From: Chryseobacterium ginsenosidimutans
GTDB taxonomy: Bacteria; Bacteroidota; Bacteroidia; Flavobacteriales; Weeksellaceae
Assembly: GCF_030823405.1 (NCBI RefSeq)
Contig: NZ_JAUSXC010000001.1
Location: forward strand, 310,001 to 374,000
DNA length: 64,000 nucleotides
Direction of reading: 5' to 3'
Shown: piece by piece, positions 45,217 to 53,403 of the stretch
Layout of the letters: every line of letters begins with the position of its first letter
Numbering within the stretch: the first letter of the stretch is position 1
Notes under the pieces: model-generated
Database searches by the model: none
Told to the model about the DNA's origin: nothing
The model's input: the letters and a program-made list of their open reading frames with translations, nothing else
Made by a program: the position numbers and the translations under genes

Positions 45217-47235
45217 TTAAAGTTGAGTCGGGCTTTCAGGAGCCTGAATTTCACTTTCCTTTTCTATTTCTTTATCTTTAATTACAATCGGTTCTGCTGA
45301 TTCACTAACATTAGGAATTGTATTTGTTACAGGTCTTTCCGTTAGTTCCGGATCCCATGCTCTTTTTCCGAATATATCTTCCAGATCTTCACGGAAAATC
45401 ACTTCTTTTTCCAAAAGTTTGGCAGCCAAAGCTTCAAGCTTATCTTTATTATCCGTAAGAATCTGTACTGCCCTCTGATATTGATTTTCAATGATGGATT
45501 TAATCTCAATATCAATTTTCTTAGCTGTTTCTTCAGAATAAGGTTTCCCGAAATTATATTCAGACTGCCCTGAACTGTCATAGTAAGAAATATTCCCAAT
45601 ATTCGGGCTTAATCCGTAGATCGTAACCATAGCCTGAGCTCTTTTTGTTACACTTTCCAAATCTGAAAGTGCACCTGTTGAAATATTGTTAAATATAACC
45701 TGCTCTGCTGCTCTGCCTCCTAAAGTTGCACATAATTCGTCCAACATTTGCTCAGTAGTCGTCAACTGTCTTTCTTCCGGAAGATACCAAGCCGCTCCTA
45801 AAGAACGTCCTCTTGGTACAATCGTTACTTTTAAAAGTGGTGCAGCATGTTCTACCAACCAAGAGATTGTAGCGTGACCTGCTTCATGATAAGCAACTCT
45901 TCTTTTTTCTGAAGGTTTGATTGCCATGTTTTTCTTTTCAAGACCACCAATAATTCTGTCTACAGCATCAAGGAAATCCTGTTTTGTAACTGAAGTATGG
46001 CTATTTCTAGCTGCAATTAATGCTGCTTCATTACAAACATTAGCAATATCTGCTCCACTGAATCCAGGAGTTTGTTTTGCCAAGAAGTCTCTGTCAACAG
46101 TATCGTCTAGTTTGATTTTCTTTAAGTGAACATCAAAAATCTCTCTTCTTTCGTGTAATTCCGGAAGGTCAACATAAATTGAACGGTCAAAACGCCCTGC
46201 TCTCATTAATGCCTTATCTAAGATATCCGCTCTGTTGGTAGCAGCCATAACAATTACGTTTACGTCTGTTCCAAAACCATCCATCTCAGTAAGAAGCTGG
46301 TTCAATGTATTTTCTCTTTCGTCGTTTCCGCCAGAGAAATTATTTTTTCCTCTTGCACGTCCGATTGCATCAATCTCATCAATAAAAATAATTGCAGGAG
46401 ATTTAGCTTTAGCCTGAGCAAAAAGATCTCTTACCCTTGAAGCACCAACTCCAACGAACATTTCCACAAAATCAGAACCCGAAAGTGAGAAAAACGGAAC
46501 TTTCGCTTCACCCGCTACAGCTTTCGCCAATAACGTTTTACCTGTTCCCGGAGGACCTACCAAAAGTACACCTTTAGGAATTTTACCTCCCAATTTTGTA
46601 TATTTTTCTGAATTTTTCAAGAAATCAACAACTTCCTGAACCTCTTCTTTAGCACCTTCCAAACCTGCAACATCTTTAAATGTCACCTGAATTCTTTCTT
46701 TTTCGTCGAAAAGTTTTGCTTTAGATTTCCCGATAGAGAAAATTTGTCCGCCAGGACCTCCTCCACTTCCCATCTTTCTGAAAAGAAGGAAATAAAATAA
46801 TCCTAAAATTGTAATCCAAATTAATGCCTGAATAAGAATACTCATTAAAGGACTTTCTCCTTCTGCATAATCTTTGGATGTTTTTATTGCTGGATTCTGC
46901 AGCTTTACTGCATCAAATTTTTCCAAGAAAAGTCTCAAATCACCAAATTTCAGGCTGTAATCTGCCTTAGGAGCCATTACCAGACTTGAAAAAGGGTTTG
47001 CTTTATCATCTTTTTTTACTGTTGCTGTTTTAGCAGCCTGTGTTAAGAATACATCAGCTTTTTGAGCCTGCTTATCTATTAACACCCTCTGAACTTTCCC
47101 CGTTTGCATTTCTCTGAAGAAACTATCTTCATCAATAGATTTCGCACTGCTATCACCCAAAAAATTAGGGATAAAGAATAACAAAAGAGCTATGATCGCA
47201 ATCGGAAAAAACCAGTTAAATCCTTTATTGTTCAT
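45217..47235 (-). CDS. ftsH: ATP-dependent zinc metalloprotease FtsH
   Basis: 672 aa membrane AAA+ protease that degrades membrane and regulatory proteins. Two TM helices (about 7-25 and 128-147) flank a periplasmic domain. The AAA module has Walker A GPPGTGKT (about 227-234), Walker B IIFIDEID and the arginine-finger region MRAGRFDR. The zinc protease motif HEAGH is at about residue 449, with the third ligand further on. The C-terminal tail is acidic and Glu/Pro-rich. rsfS lies 16 nt upstream on the same strand, so the two are co-transcribed. Confidence 0.97.
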   Translation of the reverse strand: MNNKGFNWFFPIAIIALLLFFIPNFLGDSSAKSIDEDSFFREMQTGKVQRVLIDKQAQKADVFLTQAAKTATVKKDDKANPFSSLVMAPKADYSLKFGDLRLFLEKFDAVKLQNPAIKTSKDYAEGESPLMSILIQALIWITILGLFYFLLFRKMGSGGGPGGQIFSIGKSKAKLFDEKERIQVTFKDVAGLEGAKEEVQEVVDFLKNSEKYTKLGGKIPKGVLLVGPPGTGKTLLAKAVAGEAKVPFFSLSGSDFVEMFVGVGASRVRDLFAQAKAKSPAIIFIDEIDAIGRARGKNNFSGGNDERENTLNQLLTEMDGFGTDVNVIVMAATNRADILDKALMRAGRFDRSIYVDLPELHERREIFDVHLKKIKLDDTVDRDFLAKQTPGFSGADIANVCNEAALIAARNSHTSVTKQDFLDAVDRIIGGLEKKNMAIKPSEKRRVAYHEAGHATISWLVEHAAPLLKVTIVPRGRSLGAAWYLPEERQLTTTEQMLDELCATLGGRAAEQVIFNNISTGALSDLESVTKRAQAMVTIYGLSPNIGNISYYDSSGQSEYNFGKPYSEETAKKIDIEIKSIIENQYQRAVQILTDNKDKLEALAAKLLEKEVIFREDLEDIFGKRAWDPELTERPVTNTIPNVSESAEPIVIKDKEIEKESEIQAPESPTQL

Positions 47236-47251
47236 TTATACTTTTTAAAAT

Positions 47252-47620
47252 TTAATATTCACTTTCGATTTTTGTGATTGCCGCATCTCCCCAAAGCTCC
47301 TCAATATCATAATATTCGCGGGTTTCTTTTTGGAAAATATGAACTACCACCGTCACATAATCTACCAAAACCCACAGTGAGTTTTCGGTACCTTCTACAT
47401 GCCAAGGTCTGTCTTTAAGATCGTTTCTTACTTTTTTCTCTACGCTTCCTGCTAATGCGGATACTTGTGTGTTTGAGTTTCCGCTACAGATAACAAAGGT
47501 TTCGGCCACCGAATTTTCAATTTTAGAAAGATCGAAGATCATAATATCTTCACCTTTTACATCTTGGATAGCCTCTACAATTTTATCTATTAGCGCTTGC
47601 TTTTCTGCTGTTTTATTCAT
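47252..47620 (-). CDS. rsfS: Ribosomal silencing factor RsfS
   Basis: 122 aa from the ATG at 47620 (MNKTAEKQALIDKI); the open frame extends to 47641 but adds atypical residues. RsfS binds ribosomal protein uL14 and blocks subunit joining in starvation. DIMIFDLSKIENSVAETFVICSG, NDLKDRPWHVEGTENSLWVLVDY and VVHIFQKETREYYDIEELWGDA cover the whole DUF143 fold (each cited only as the family's conserved blocks). It is the first gene of an rsfS-ftsH unit and is divergent from birA. Confidence 0.93.
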   Translation of the reverse strand: MNKTAEKQALIDKIVEAIQDVKGEDIMIFDLSKIENSVAETFVICSGNSNTQVSALAGSVEKKVRNDLKDRPWHVEGTENSLWVLVDYVTVVVHIFQKETREYYDIEELWGDAAITKIESEY

Positions 47621-47705
47621 TAAAATATCTATAATCTGCAAATTTATTGTTTTTCTTTTACTTTAGCCTTACTTTTAGCCTTTTAAAGTCTTAAAGTTTT
47701 CTTAA

Positions 47706-48419
47706 ATGAGTCAATTATTCTACCTAAAGAAGTGCTCTTCTACTAATGACGAAATTTCAAAGTTTTTACTTTACGAAAGTTCAGATTTTATTTCTCTCCA
47801 TACATTCAACCAAACAAAAGGTCGCGGTCAGTACGGAAATACCTGGTCATCAACGGCTGAAAAAAATTTGGCTTTTACTCTGGCTGTAAAGACTGGGCGT
47901 TTTACAATCTCGGATTTTATGTTCAATTATTATACCGCAATTGTTATTAGTGATTTTCTTGCCAATTTGACTGGAAACCCAGTAAAAATAAAATGGCCGA
48001 ACGACATTATCCTTAAAAATAAAAAAATCGTCGGAATTTTAATTGAAAAGAAAAAAATTAACCAAAATAATTATTTTATCATTGGTGGCGGTTTTAATAT
48101 TCTTCAGGAAAAATTTGATGAAATATCTAATGCGGGATCACTTTTAACACAAACCGGAAAACATTTTAATCTTGACGAGCTCGCTTTAAACCTTCATGAT
48201 TTTTTAATCGAAAAATTAAGCGCTAATCCTTCCGAAAAGGAAATTCTAGATCGTTTTAATGCTAATTTATTCCGAAAAGATGAAATTTCAGTTTTTGAAT
48301 TAGACGGAAAGAGACAAAATGGCATCATTAGAAATGCTGACGAAAATGGTGAACTTTGGATCGAACTTGAAGACGGCTTAAAATCTTTTTATCACAAAGA
48401 AATAAAATTACTTTACTGA
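47706..48419 (+). CDS. birA: Biotin--[acetyl-CoA-carboxylase] ligase
   Basis: 237 aa; attaches biotin to the carboxylase carrier protein. Only the catalytic and C-terminal domains are present: STNDEISK, the biotinyl-AMP loop GRGQYGNTW (about 39-47), KWPNDI (about 99-104) and KIVGILIEKKK. The N-terminal HTH of the E. coli repressor is missing, so it is a monofunctional ligase. Its 3' end overlaps the convergent lptF-like gene by 7 nt. Confidence 0.95.
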   Translation: MSQLFYLKKCSSTNDEISKFLLYESSDFISLHTFNQTKGRGQYGNTWSSTAEKNLAFTLAVKTGRFTISDFMFNYYTAIVISDFLANLTGNPVKIKWPNDIILKNKKIVGILIEKKKINQNNYFIIGGGFNILQEKFDEISNAGSLLTQTGKHFNLDELALNLHDFLIEKLSANPSEKEILDRFNANLFRKDEISVFELDGKRQNGIIRNADENGELWIELEDGLKSFYHKEIKLLY

Positions 48420-49525
48420 TTGGCTCTTTTTAGATAAAGATAAGCTGCAAGCGGGAAAAAGACAATATTAGGAAACCACATCGCTAACGCCGGAGACATA
48501 CTTTTGTTCTCTGAAACCACTTTTAATGCTTCAAACGAGAATACAAAAACGAACGCCAAGGAAATACCTAAAGCAAGGTTAATTCCCAGTCCTCCTCGTT
48601 TCTTTTGTGAAGAAAGAGAAAGTGCCAGAAACGTAAGAATAATAACAGAAACAGGCATTGAGGTTCTTTGGTGAAGCTCATTAAGGTGAGCATTCAGGTT
48701 ACTGTTTCCTTTTTCTGTTTCTCTTTTAATAAATTTTAAAAGCTCGGGTGTTGTTTTGTTCTGTCCTAAAAGTTCGTTCGGAAAAAGCTCGTCGGGATCG
48801 TGACCATACTTTTTCTTCAAATCAAAACCATTGGCTAACTTTTCGGTATCGTTTTTATTGATGGTTTTTTCTGTATAAGAATTTAGGACAAAAAACTTTT
48901 TATCTTTATCCCAGGAAACATCAGAAGCCTTTAATTCATAGGTCATCTTTCTGTTTTTATCAAACTTCTGATATAAGAATCCGGAGCCTCTTTTTTCTCT
49001 TTTATTCCATGAATTAATAAAAATATACTCCGTTTTGCTTAACTGTGCAGAAACAGGAGCCGTACCTAAGACCTTTTCCTTATTGGCTGCATTATAAGTA
49101 TAAGCTTCCAACTGGTTTTTCTGAATATTTGCCCAAGGTAAAACGAAATGATTAATTCCTAAAGACAAAACCGCGATAAACAAAGACGTTAATAAATACG
49201 GTCTTGCAAATCTGTGAAAACTAGCACCACTGCTTATTACGGCAACAATTTCCGTATTATTTGCCATTCTCGACGTGAAATAAATCACCGAAATAAAGAC
49301 CAGAATCGAAAGAAAGGTCATGACAAGATTAATAATCCAGAATGGATAAAAATGAATCAAAAAGTACGTAACATTTAATTTTGCATCAATTGCCGTTGCA
49401 TTTTCAATTCTCGGGATTTTCTGCTGAACATCAATTACTAAAACAACTATAGACAACAATATAAGCATGAAACTAAAAGTTCCAAGGTATTTTTTAACGA
49501 TATATCTGTCTATAATTTTCAGCAT
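48413..49525 (-). CDS. LptF/LptG family lipopolysaccharide export permease
   Basis: 370 aa. N-terminal start LKIIDRYIVKKYLGTFSFML is typical; TM helices at about 13-33, 56-78 and 100-118 precede a periplasmic jellyroll (about 130-265), and three more TM segments lie at about 275-365. With LptB and its partner it would extract LPS from the inner membrane towards LptC/A/D. Whether this is LptF or LptG cannot be decided from sequence. tgt lies 63 nt upstream on the same strand. Its stop overlaps birA by 7 nt. Confidence 0.88.
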   Translation of the reverse strand: MLKIIDRYIVKKYLGTFSFMLILLSIVVLVIDVQQKIPRIENATAIDAKLNVTYFLIHFYPFWIINLVMTFLSILVFISVIYFTSRMANNTEIVAVISSGASFHRFARPYLLTSLFIAVLSLGINHFVLPWANIQKNQLEAYTYNAANKEKVLGTAPVSAQLSKTEYIFINSWNKREKRGSGFLYQKFDKNRKMTYELKASDVSWDKDKKFFVLNSYTEKTINKNDTEKLANGFDLKKKYGHDPDELFPNELLGQNKTTPELLKFIKRETEKGNSNLNAHLNELHQRTSMPVSVIILTFLALSLSSQKKRGGLGINLALGISLAFVFVFSFEALKVVSENKSMSPALAMWFPNIVFFPLAAYLYLKRANQ

Positions 49526-49588
49526 TATTTTCTGTTTTAATGCGTTTACCCTTTAATTTTGATAGGATTATTACCTAATTCTTATATT

Positions 49589-50722
49589 TTAAAGCCTCTG
49601 TCTAAGAATCGGATCTACATATCTTTTCCATTCGTAGAAATCTCCAGCCAAAATGTGCTCTCTCGCAACTTTTACCAAATCTAAATAAAATGCCAAGTTG
49701 TGAATCGAAGCAATTTGTTTTGCTAAATATTCTTTAGAAACAAACAAATGCCTCACATACGCTTTTGAATATTCTCTGTCTACGAAACTCGTTCCAAACT
49801 CATCCAAAGGCGAAAAATCTTGTTTCCACTTCTCGTTTTTCATGTTCATGACACCTTGCCACGTGAAAAGCATCGCATTTCTTGCATTTCTTGTCGGCAT
49901 TACGCAATCCATCATATCGATTCCCAAACCGATTGACTCCAGAATATTCCACGGAGTTCCCACGCCCATTAAATATCTAGGCTTATCTTTTGGTAAAATA
50001 TCGGTAACCTCATCGGTAATTCTGTACATTTCCTCTTCAGGCTCACCTACGGAAAGTCCGCCAATTGCATTTCCTTCTGCTCCGGCTTCTGCAATTACTT
50101 CCGCTGAAATTTTTCTTAAATCTGAATAGGTAGAACCCTGAACGATTGGAAAGAATCTTTGTTTATGACCATATAATTCCGGATTTTTCTCATTCCAGTC
50201 AATACATCTTTTCAACCATCGGTGTGTCATTTCCATAGAAGCTTTCACCTGATTGTATTCGCATGGATAAGCAACACATTCATCAAAAGCCATAAAAATA
50301 TCAGCTCCGATCTGTCTCTGGATTTCCATAGATTTTTCTGGAGTGAACAAATGAACGCTTCCGTCAATATGAGATTTGAATTTTACCCCTTCTTCGGACA
50401 TCTTTCTTGTTCCTGAAAGTGAAAACACCTGAAAACCTCCTGAATCGGTAAGAATAGGAAGATCCCAGTTCATAAATTTATGCAAACCTCCTGCAGCTTC
50501 CATTGTTTCCATTCCCGGGCGAAGGTATAAATGATAGGTGTTACCCAAAATGATCTGGGCTTTTATGTCTTCTTTTAATTCTCTTTGGTGTACAGTTTTA
50601 ACACTGGCAACAGTTCCTACGGGCATAAAAATCGGCGTCTGAACTTTACCGTGATCTGTGGTAAGCTCACCTGCTCTTGCCTTTCCCTCCGAGGTCTTTT
50701 CTATATTAAAAAACTTTTGCAT
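49589..50722 (-). CDS. tgt: tRNA-guanine(34) transglycosylase, zinc cysteines replaced
   Basis: 377 aa; exchanges G34 of Asp, Asn, His and Tyr tRNAs for preQ1 on the way to queuosine. The catalytic regions are intact: TDSGGFQVFSL (about 91-101), GGLSVGEP, and the nucleophile Asp in MMDCVMPTRNARNA (about 268-281). The usual zinc site C-x-C-x2-C before YSRAYL is absent: here it reads DEFGTSFVDREYSKAY, so the three cysteines are G310, S312 and D315, while the fourth ligand His in ASIHNLAF (about 341) remains. This is probably a lineage variant, not decay, since everything else is conserved. It starts 6 nt after the DUF4296 stop. Confidence 0.95.
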   Translation of the reverse strand: MQKFFNIEKTSEGKARAGELTTDHGKVQTPIFMPVGTVASVKTVHQRELKEDIKAQIILGNTYHLYLRPGMETMEAAGGLHKFMNWDLPILTDSGGFQVFSLSGTRKMSEEGVKFKSHIDGSVHLFTPEKSMEIQRQIGADIFMAFDECVAYPCEYNQVKASMEMTHRWLKRCIDWNEKNPELYGHKQRFFPIVQGSTYSDLRKISAEVIAEAGAEGNAIGGLSVGEPEEEMYRITDEVTDILPKDKPRYLMGVGTPWNILESIGLGIDMMDCVMPTRNARNAMLFTWQGVMNMKNEKWKQDFSPLDEFGTSFVDREYSKAYVRHLFVSKEYLAKQIASIHNLAFYLDLVKVAREHILAGDFYEWKRYVDPILRQRL

Positions 50723-50728
50723 CTTTAA

Positions 50729-51103
50729 TTATCTCGATAAAACAGGAGTCTGAAGAGTCCCTGCCTTACTTTTTTTATCCTTTACATATTTATCCGCTTT
50801 CGGATCTTTTTCTAATACTATTTTCTGGGCATCTTCTGCAATTCCGTTCATCTTTTCTTTGATCACATAATATTTAAAACTTTCAACGAAATCATTAGAT
50901 TTTACATTATGCATCTTCAAAACATATCTTGTTCCGGCTTCGAGATTTGAATTCGGATACATGAACGTTGCCTGATCATTAATTGATAAATCAGCCAAAA
51001 TTTCGGCCATCTGATCTTTTGGAATAAGATTTTTTGGCTTGTCGATATAATCTCCACAAGAAAACATACACATCAAAACGAAAATGAAGATCAGTTTTTT
51101 CAT
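50729..51103 (-). CDS. DUF4296 lipoprotein
   Basis: 124 aa from the ATG at 51103, which gives a lipoprotein signal (MKKLIFIFVLMCMFSC); the open frame to 51127 has a poorer start. Mature domain: KPKNLIPKDQMAEILADLSI and YVLKMHNVKSNDFVESFKYYV, matching DUF4296, unknown function, widespread in Bacteroidetes and often beside tgt. Its start overlaps the end of the glycosyltransferase gene by 4 nt, and tgt follows 6 nt after its stop, so the three form an operon. Confidence 0.82.
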   Translation of the reverse strand: MKKLIFIFVLMCMFSCGDYIDKPKNLIPKDQMAEILADLSINDQATFMYPNSNLEAGTRYVLKMHNVKSNDFVESFKYYVIKEKMNGIAEDAQKIVLEKDPKADKYVKDKKSKAGTLQTPVLSR

Positions 51104-51816
51104 AATCTGTTGATTATAGATTTCCATTTTAAATTTAAAACTCCAAAAACCGCTTCATGAATGATCCCGCCATTCATTTTGCTTTCTCCTAAGATTCTAT
51201 TTGTAAAAATAATCGGTACTTCCACAATTCCGAATCCTTTTTTAAAAGCTCTGAATTTCATTTCAATCTGAAATCCATATCCTTTTAATCTCACATTATC
51301 CAAACCGATCTCTTCCAGTACTTTTCTTGAAAAACAAACGAAACCTGCCGTTGTATCATGAATTGAAAGCCCTAAAACAAATCTCACATACTTTGAGGCA
51401 AAATAAGAAAGCAAAACCCTTCCCATTGGCCAATTCACTACATTTACTCCTTTTGAATATCGTGAACCGATTGCCATATCTGCATTTTTACAGGCTTCAA
51501 AAAGCTTCGGTAAGTCATTCGGATTGTGAGAAAAATCGGCATCCATTTCAAAAATATAATCGTATTTACCTTCGATTGCCCATTTAAATCCGTGGATGTA
51601 GGCTTTTCCAAGCCCGTCTTTTACTTTTCTGATGGATAAATGCAAATGGTGCGGAAACCTCTTCTGCAAGCCCTTTACCACTTCTGCCGTTCCATCGGGA
51701 GACGAGTCATCCACTACCAAAATATGAAAGTCATCTTCCAATGCAAAAACCGCGGAAATAATATTTTCAATATTTTCCTTTTCGTTGTAAGTCGGAATTA
51801 TGACCAGTTTTTTCAT
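51100..51816 (-). CDS. Family 2 glycosyltransferase, polyprenol monophosphomannose synthase-like
   Basis: 238 aa from the ATG at 51816 (MKKLVIIPTYNEKENI); the frame is open to 51861 but that region holds the promoter. GT-A fold with VVDDSSPDGTAEVV, LGKAYIHGFKWAI and the DxD-like EMDADFSHNP, then GSRYSKGVNVVNWPMGR and GYGFQIEMKFRA, matching dolichol/polyprenol-phosphate mannose synthases that supply lipid-linked sugars for envelope glycans or protein O-glycosylation. No TM tail. First gene of the GT-DUF4296-tgt unit. Confidence 0.9.
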   Translation of the reverse strand: MKKLVIIPTYNEKENIENIISAVFALEDDFHILVVDDSSPDGTAEVVKGLQKRFPHHLHLSIRKVKDGLGKAYIHGFKWAIEGKYDYIFEMDADFSHNPNDLPKLFEACKNADMAIGSRYSKGVNVVNWPMGRVLLSYFASKYVRFVLGLSIHDTTAGFVCFSRKVLEEIGLDNVRLKGYGFQIEMKFRAFKKGFGIVEVPIIFTNRILGESKMNGGIIHEAVFGVLNLKWKSIINRL

Positions 51817-51825
51817 TTCAGTTTG

Positions 51826-51833
51826 CAAAGATA
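51826..51833 (-). promoter_or_regulatory. -7 promoter box of the glycosyltransferase operon (TATCTTTG, minus strand)
   Basis: CAAAGATA on the plus strand; box ends 9 nt before the ATG at 51816. Confidence 0.55.
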
Positions 51834-51870
51834 GTTTATTTAACCTTTTTATTTTATACAAAATAATCTA

Positions 51871-51878
51871 TAATTTTG
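51871..51878 (+). promoter_or_regulatory. -7 promoter box of the DUF4271-hemD unit (TAATTTTG)
   Basis: TAnnTTTG match inside the 5' part of the longest open frame, which argues that translation begins downstream of 51880. Confidence 0.5.
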
Positions 51879-51892
51879 CAAAAAACATTCCG

Positions 51893-52561
51893 TTGCTGTT
51901 ATCACAAAACATTACAAACCATATAAGAATACCCGAGAACAACGATTGGGTAATATTTATATTGCTAGGCTGCATCTTTTTATATCTTTTTATGATGAAT
52001 ATCGTAGAGAGAGAAGCCAACCTGAAAGATTTTCTGCTTCAAAAATATTTTGATGCAAGTAACAACCTTCCGAGCTGGGTGATTACCTCCTGTGTAATTG
52101 CTCTCACTTTATCGGTTTTAATCTCACAATACATTCCGACTGTCCCAAAATACATTGCAGATTTGCAGGTTTTAGGCTATCAACTGAACAAATTTGGGTT
52201 TTGTTTAATTTGTGTGGTACTTTTTTATTTAGTAAAATCAGGTCTAGGTTTTTTGTTTTACCAAAGTATAGGAGACGGAAAAAAATGGACTATTTTTTAC
52301 TTTACCTCCACAAAATTTTATTTCATCTTATCATTTTTGTTAATAATTCTATGTGTAACCCACTATTATTTCCCGGTCGACAGAAATAAATTATTTTTAT
52401 ATTATTTCTCATTTTTCGCTACAGTATTCATTTTTAAAGTTTTTTTCTATTTATTTCATAAGAACAACATCTTACCCGAAAAATGGTATTATAAATTTTT
52501 GTATATTTGCACCCTCCAAATTGCACCATTATTATTGCTTTGGAAACTATTATTTTTTTAA
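51893..52561 (+). CDS. DUF4271 integral membrane protein
   Basis: About 222 aa from a TTG at 51893. The open frame reaches back to an ATG at 51800, but that would overlap the divergent glycosyltransferase start and cross the -7 box at 51871, so the shorter form is preferred; the next ATG (51992) would remove conserved sequence (NHIRIPENNDWVIFIL). Six to seven TM helices. FYLVKSGLGFLFYQSIGDGKKWTIF is typical of DUF4271. Function unknown; it regularly precedes hemD in Bacteroidetes, and hemD starts 3 nt after its stop here. Confidence 0.75.
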   Translation: MLLSQNITNHIRIPENNDWVIFILLGCIFLYLFMMNIVEREANLKDFLLQKYFDASNNLPSWVITSCVIALTLSVLISQYIPTVPKYIADLQVLGYQLNKFGFCLICVVLFYLVKSGLGFLFYQSIGDGKKWTIFYFTSTKFYFILSFLLIILCVTHYYFPVDRNKLFLYYFSFFATVFIFKVFFYLFHKNNILPEKWYYKFLYICTLQIAPLLLLWKLLFF

Positions 52562-52564
52562 CAA

Positions 52565-53314
52565 ATGTCAGTGATGAGAATAAAGTCTATATTGGTTTCT
52601 CAACCAGCGCCAAGTGAGTCTTCTCCATATCTGGATATAGCGAAGAAGGAAAAAATAAAGATTGATTTCCGTCCTTTTATCCATGTCGAAGGAGTTGACA
52701 ATAAAGAATTAAGAACACAGAAGATTGATCTTACACAATACACGGGAATTATTTTCACGAGTAAAAACGCTATAGATCATTATTTCAGATTAGCAGAAGA
52801 GCTACGCTTTACGGTTCCTGATACGATGAGATACATCTGTCAGTCGGAAGCAATTGCGAATTATCTTCAAAAGCATATTGTTTACAGAAAAAGAAAAATC
52901 AGTTTTGGGGAGAAAAACTTTGCCGATCTACTGCCTCTGTTTAAAAAATTTCCAACTGAGAAATATTTATTGCCATCTTCAGACGTATCGAGCCCGGAAA
53001 CTGTTAAAACATTAGACGCAGCCAATATCAACTGGACAAGAGCAATTATGTACAAAACAGTTTGTAGCGATCTTACTGATATTACGATCAAAGATTACGA
53101 CATGCTGATTTTCTTCAGTCCACAAGGAATTAAGTCATTACAACAAAACTTCCCGGATTTTGTACAGGATGAAACTAAAATCGGTGTTTTTGGAACAACG
53201 ACTTTGGCAGCAGCCGAAGAAGCAGGATTAAGAGTCGATTTAATGGCTCCTACAAAGGAAACTCCGTCCATGACAATGGCACTGGAAAAGTATATTAAAT
53301 CACTTCATAAATAA
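52565..53314 (+). CDS. hemD: Uroporphyrinogen-III synthase
   Basis: 249 aa; cyclises hydroxymethylbilane to uroporphyrinogen III in haem synthesis. The family is poorly conserved, but IKSILVSQPAP, GIIFTSKNAIDHYF (about 59-72), YLLPSSDVSSPETVKTL and MLIFFSPQGIKSLQQNFPDF, with VFGTTTLAAAEEAGL near the end, fit the two-domain HemD fold. An ATG at 52574 is a possible alternative start. It is coupled to DUF4271 (3-nt gap). A promoter-like TATATTTG lies inside that gene at 52502-52509. Confidence 0.88.
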   Translation: MSVMRIKSILVSQPAPSESSPYLDIAKKEKIKIDFRPFIHVEGVDNKELRTQKIDLTQYTGIIFTSKNAIDHYFRLAEELRFTVPDTMRYICQSEAIANYLQKHIVYRKRKISFGEKNFADLLPLFKKFPTEKYLLPSSDVSSPETVKTLDAANINWTRAIMYKTVCSDLTDITIKDYDMLIFFSPQGIKSLQQNFPDFVQDETKIGVFGTTTLAAAEEAGLRVDLMAPTKETPSMTMALEKYIKSLHK

Positions 53315-53338
53315 GATTTTTAATATAAAATATAAAGC

Positions 53339-53374
53339 AACCGTCTTTTCATACAGGAAAGATGGTTTTTTTTT
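53339..53374 (+). terminator. Rho-independent terminator
   Basis: AACCGTCTTTTC and GAAAGATGGTT pair with one G-T and one bulge, followed by T8. Confidence 0.7.
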
Positions 53375-53377
53375 AAT

Positions 53378-53385
53378 TAAATTTG
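53378..53385 (+). promoter_or_regulatory. -7 promoter box (TAAATTTG)
   Basis: TAnnTTTG match immediately after the hemD terminator and 18 nt before the ATG at 53404. Confidence 0.5.
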
Positions 53386-53403
53386 AACAAGAATTAATAT
53401 TGA

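Noticed and set aside
47621..47641. Longer rsfS start
   Set aside because: The extra seven residues are not typical of the family; the ATG at 47620 gives a normal start.
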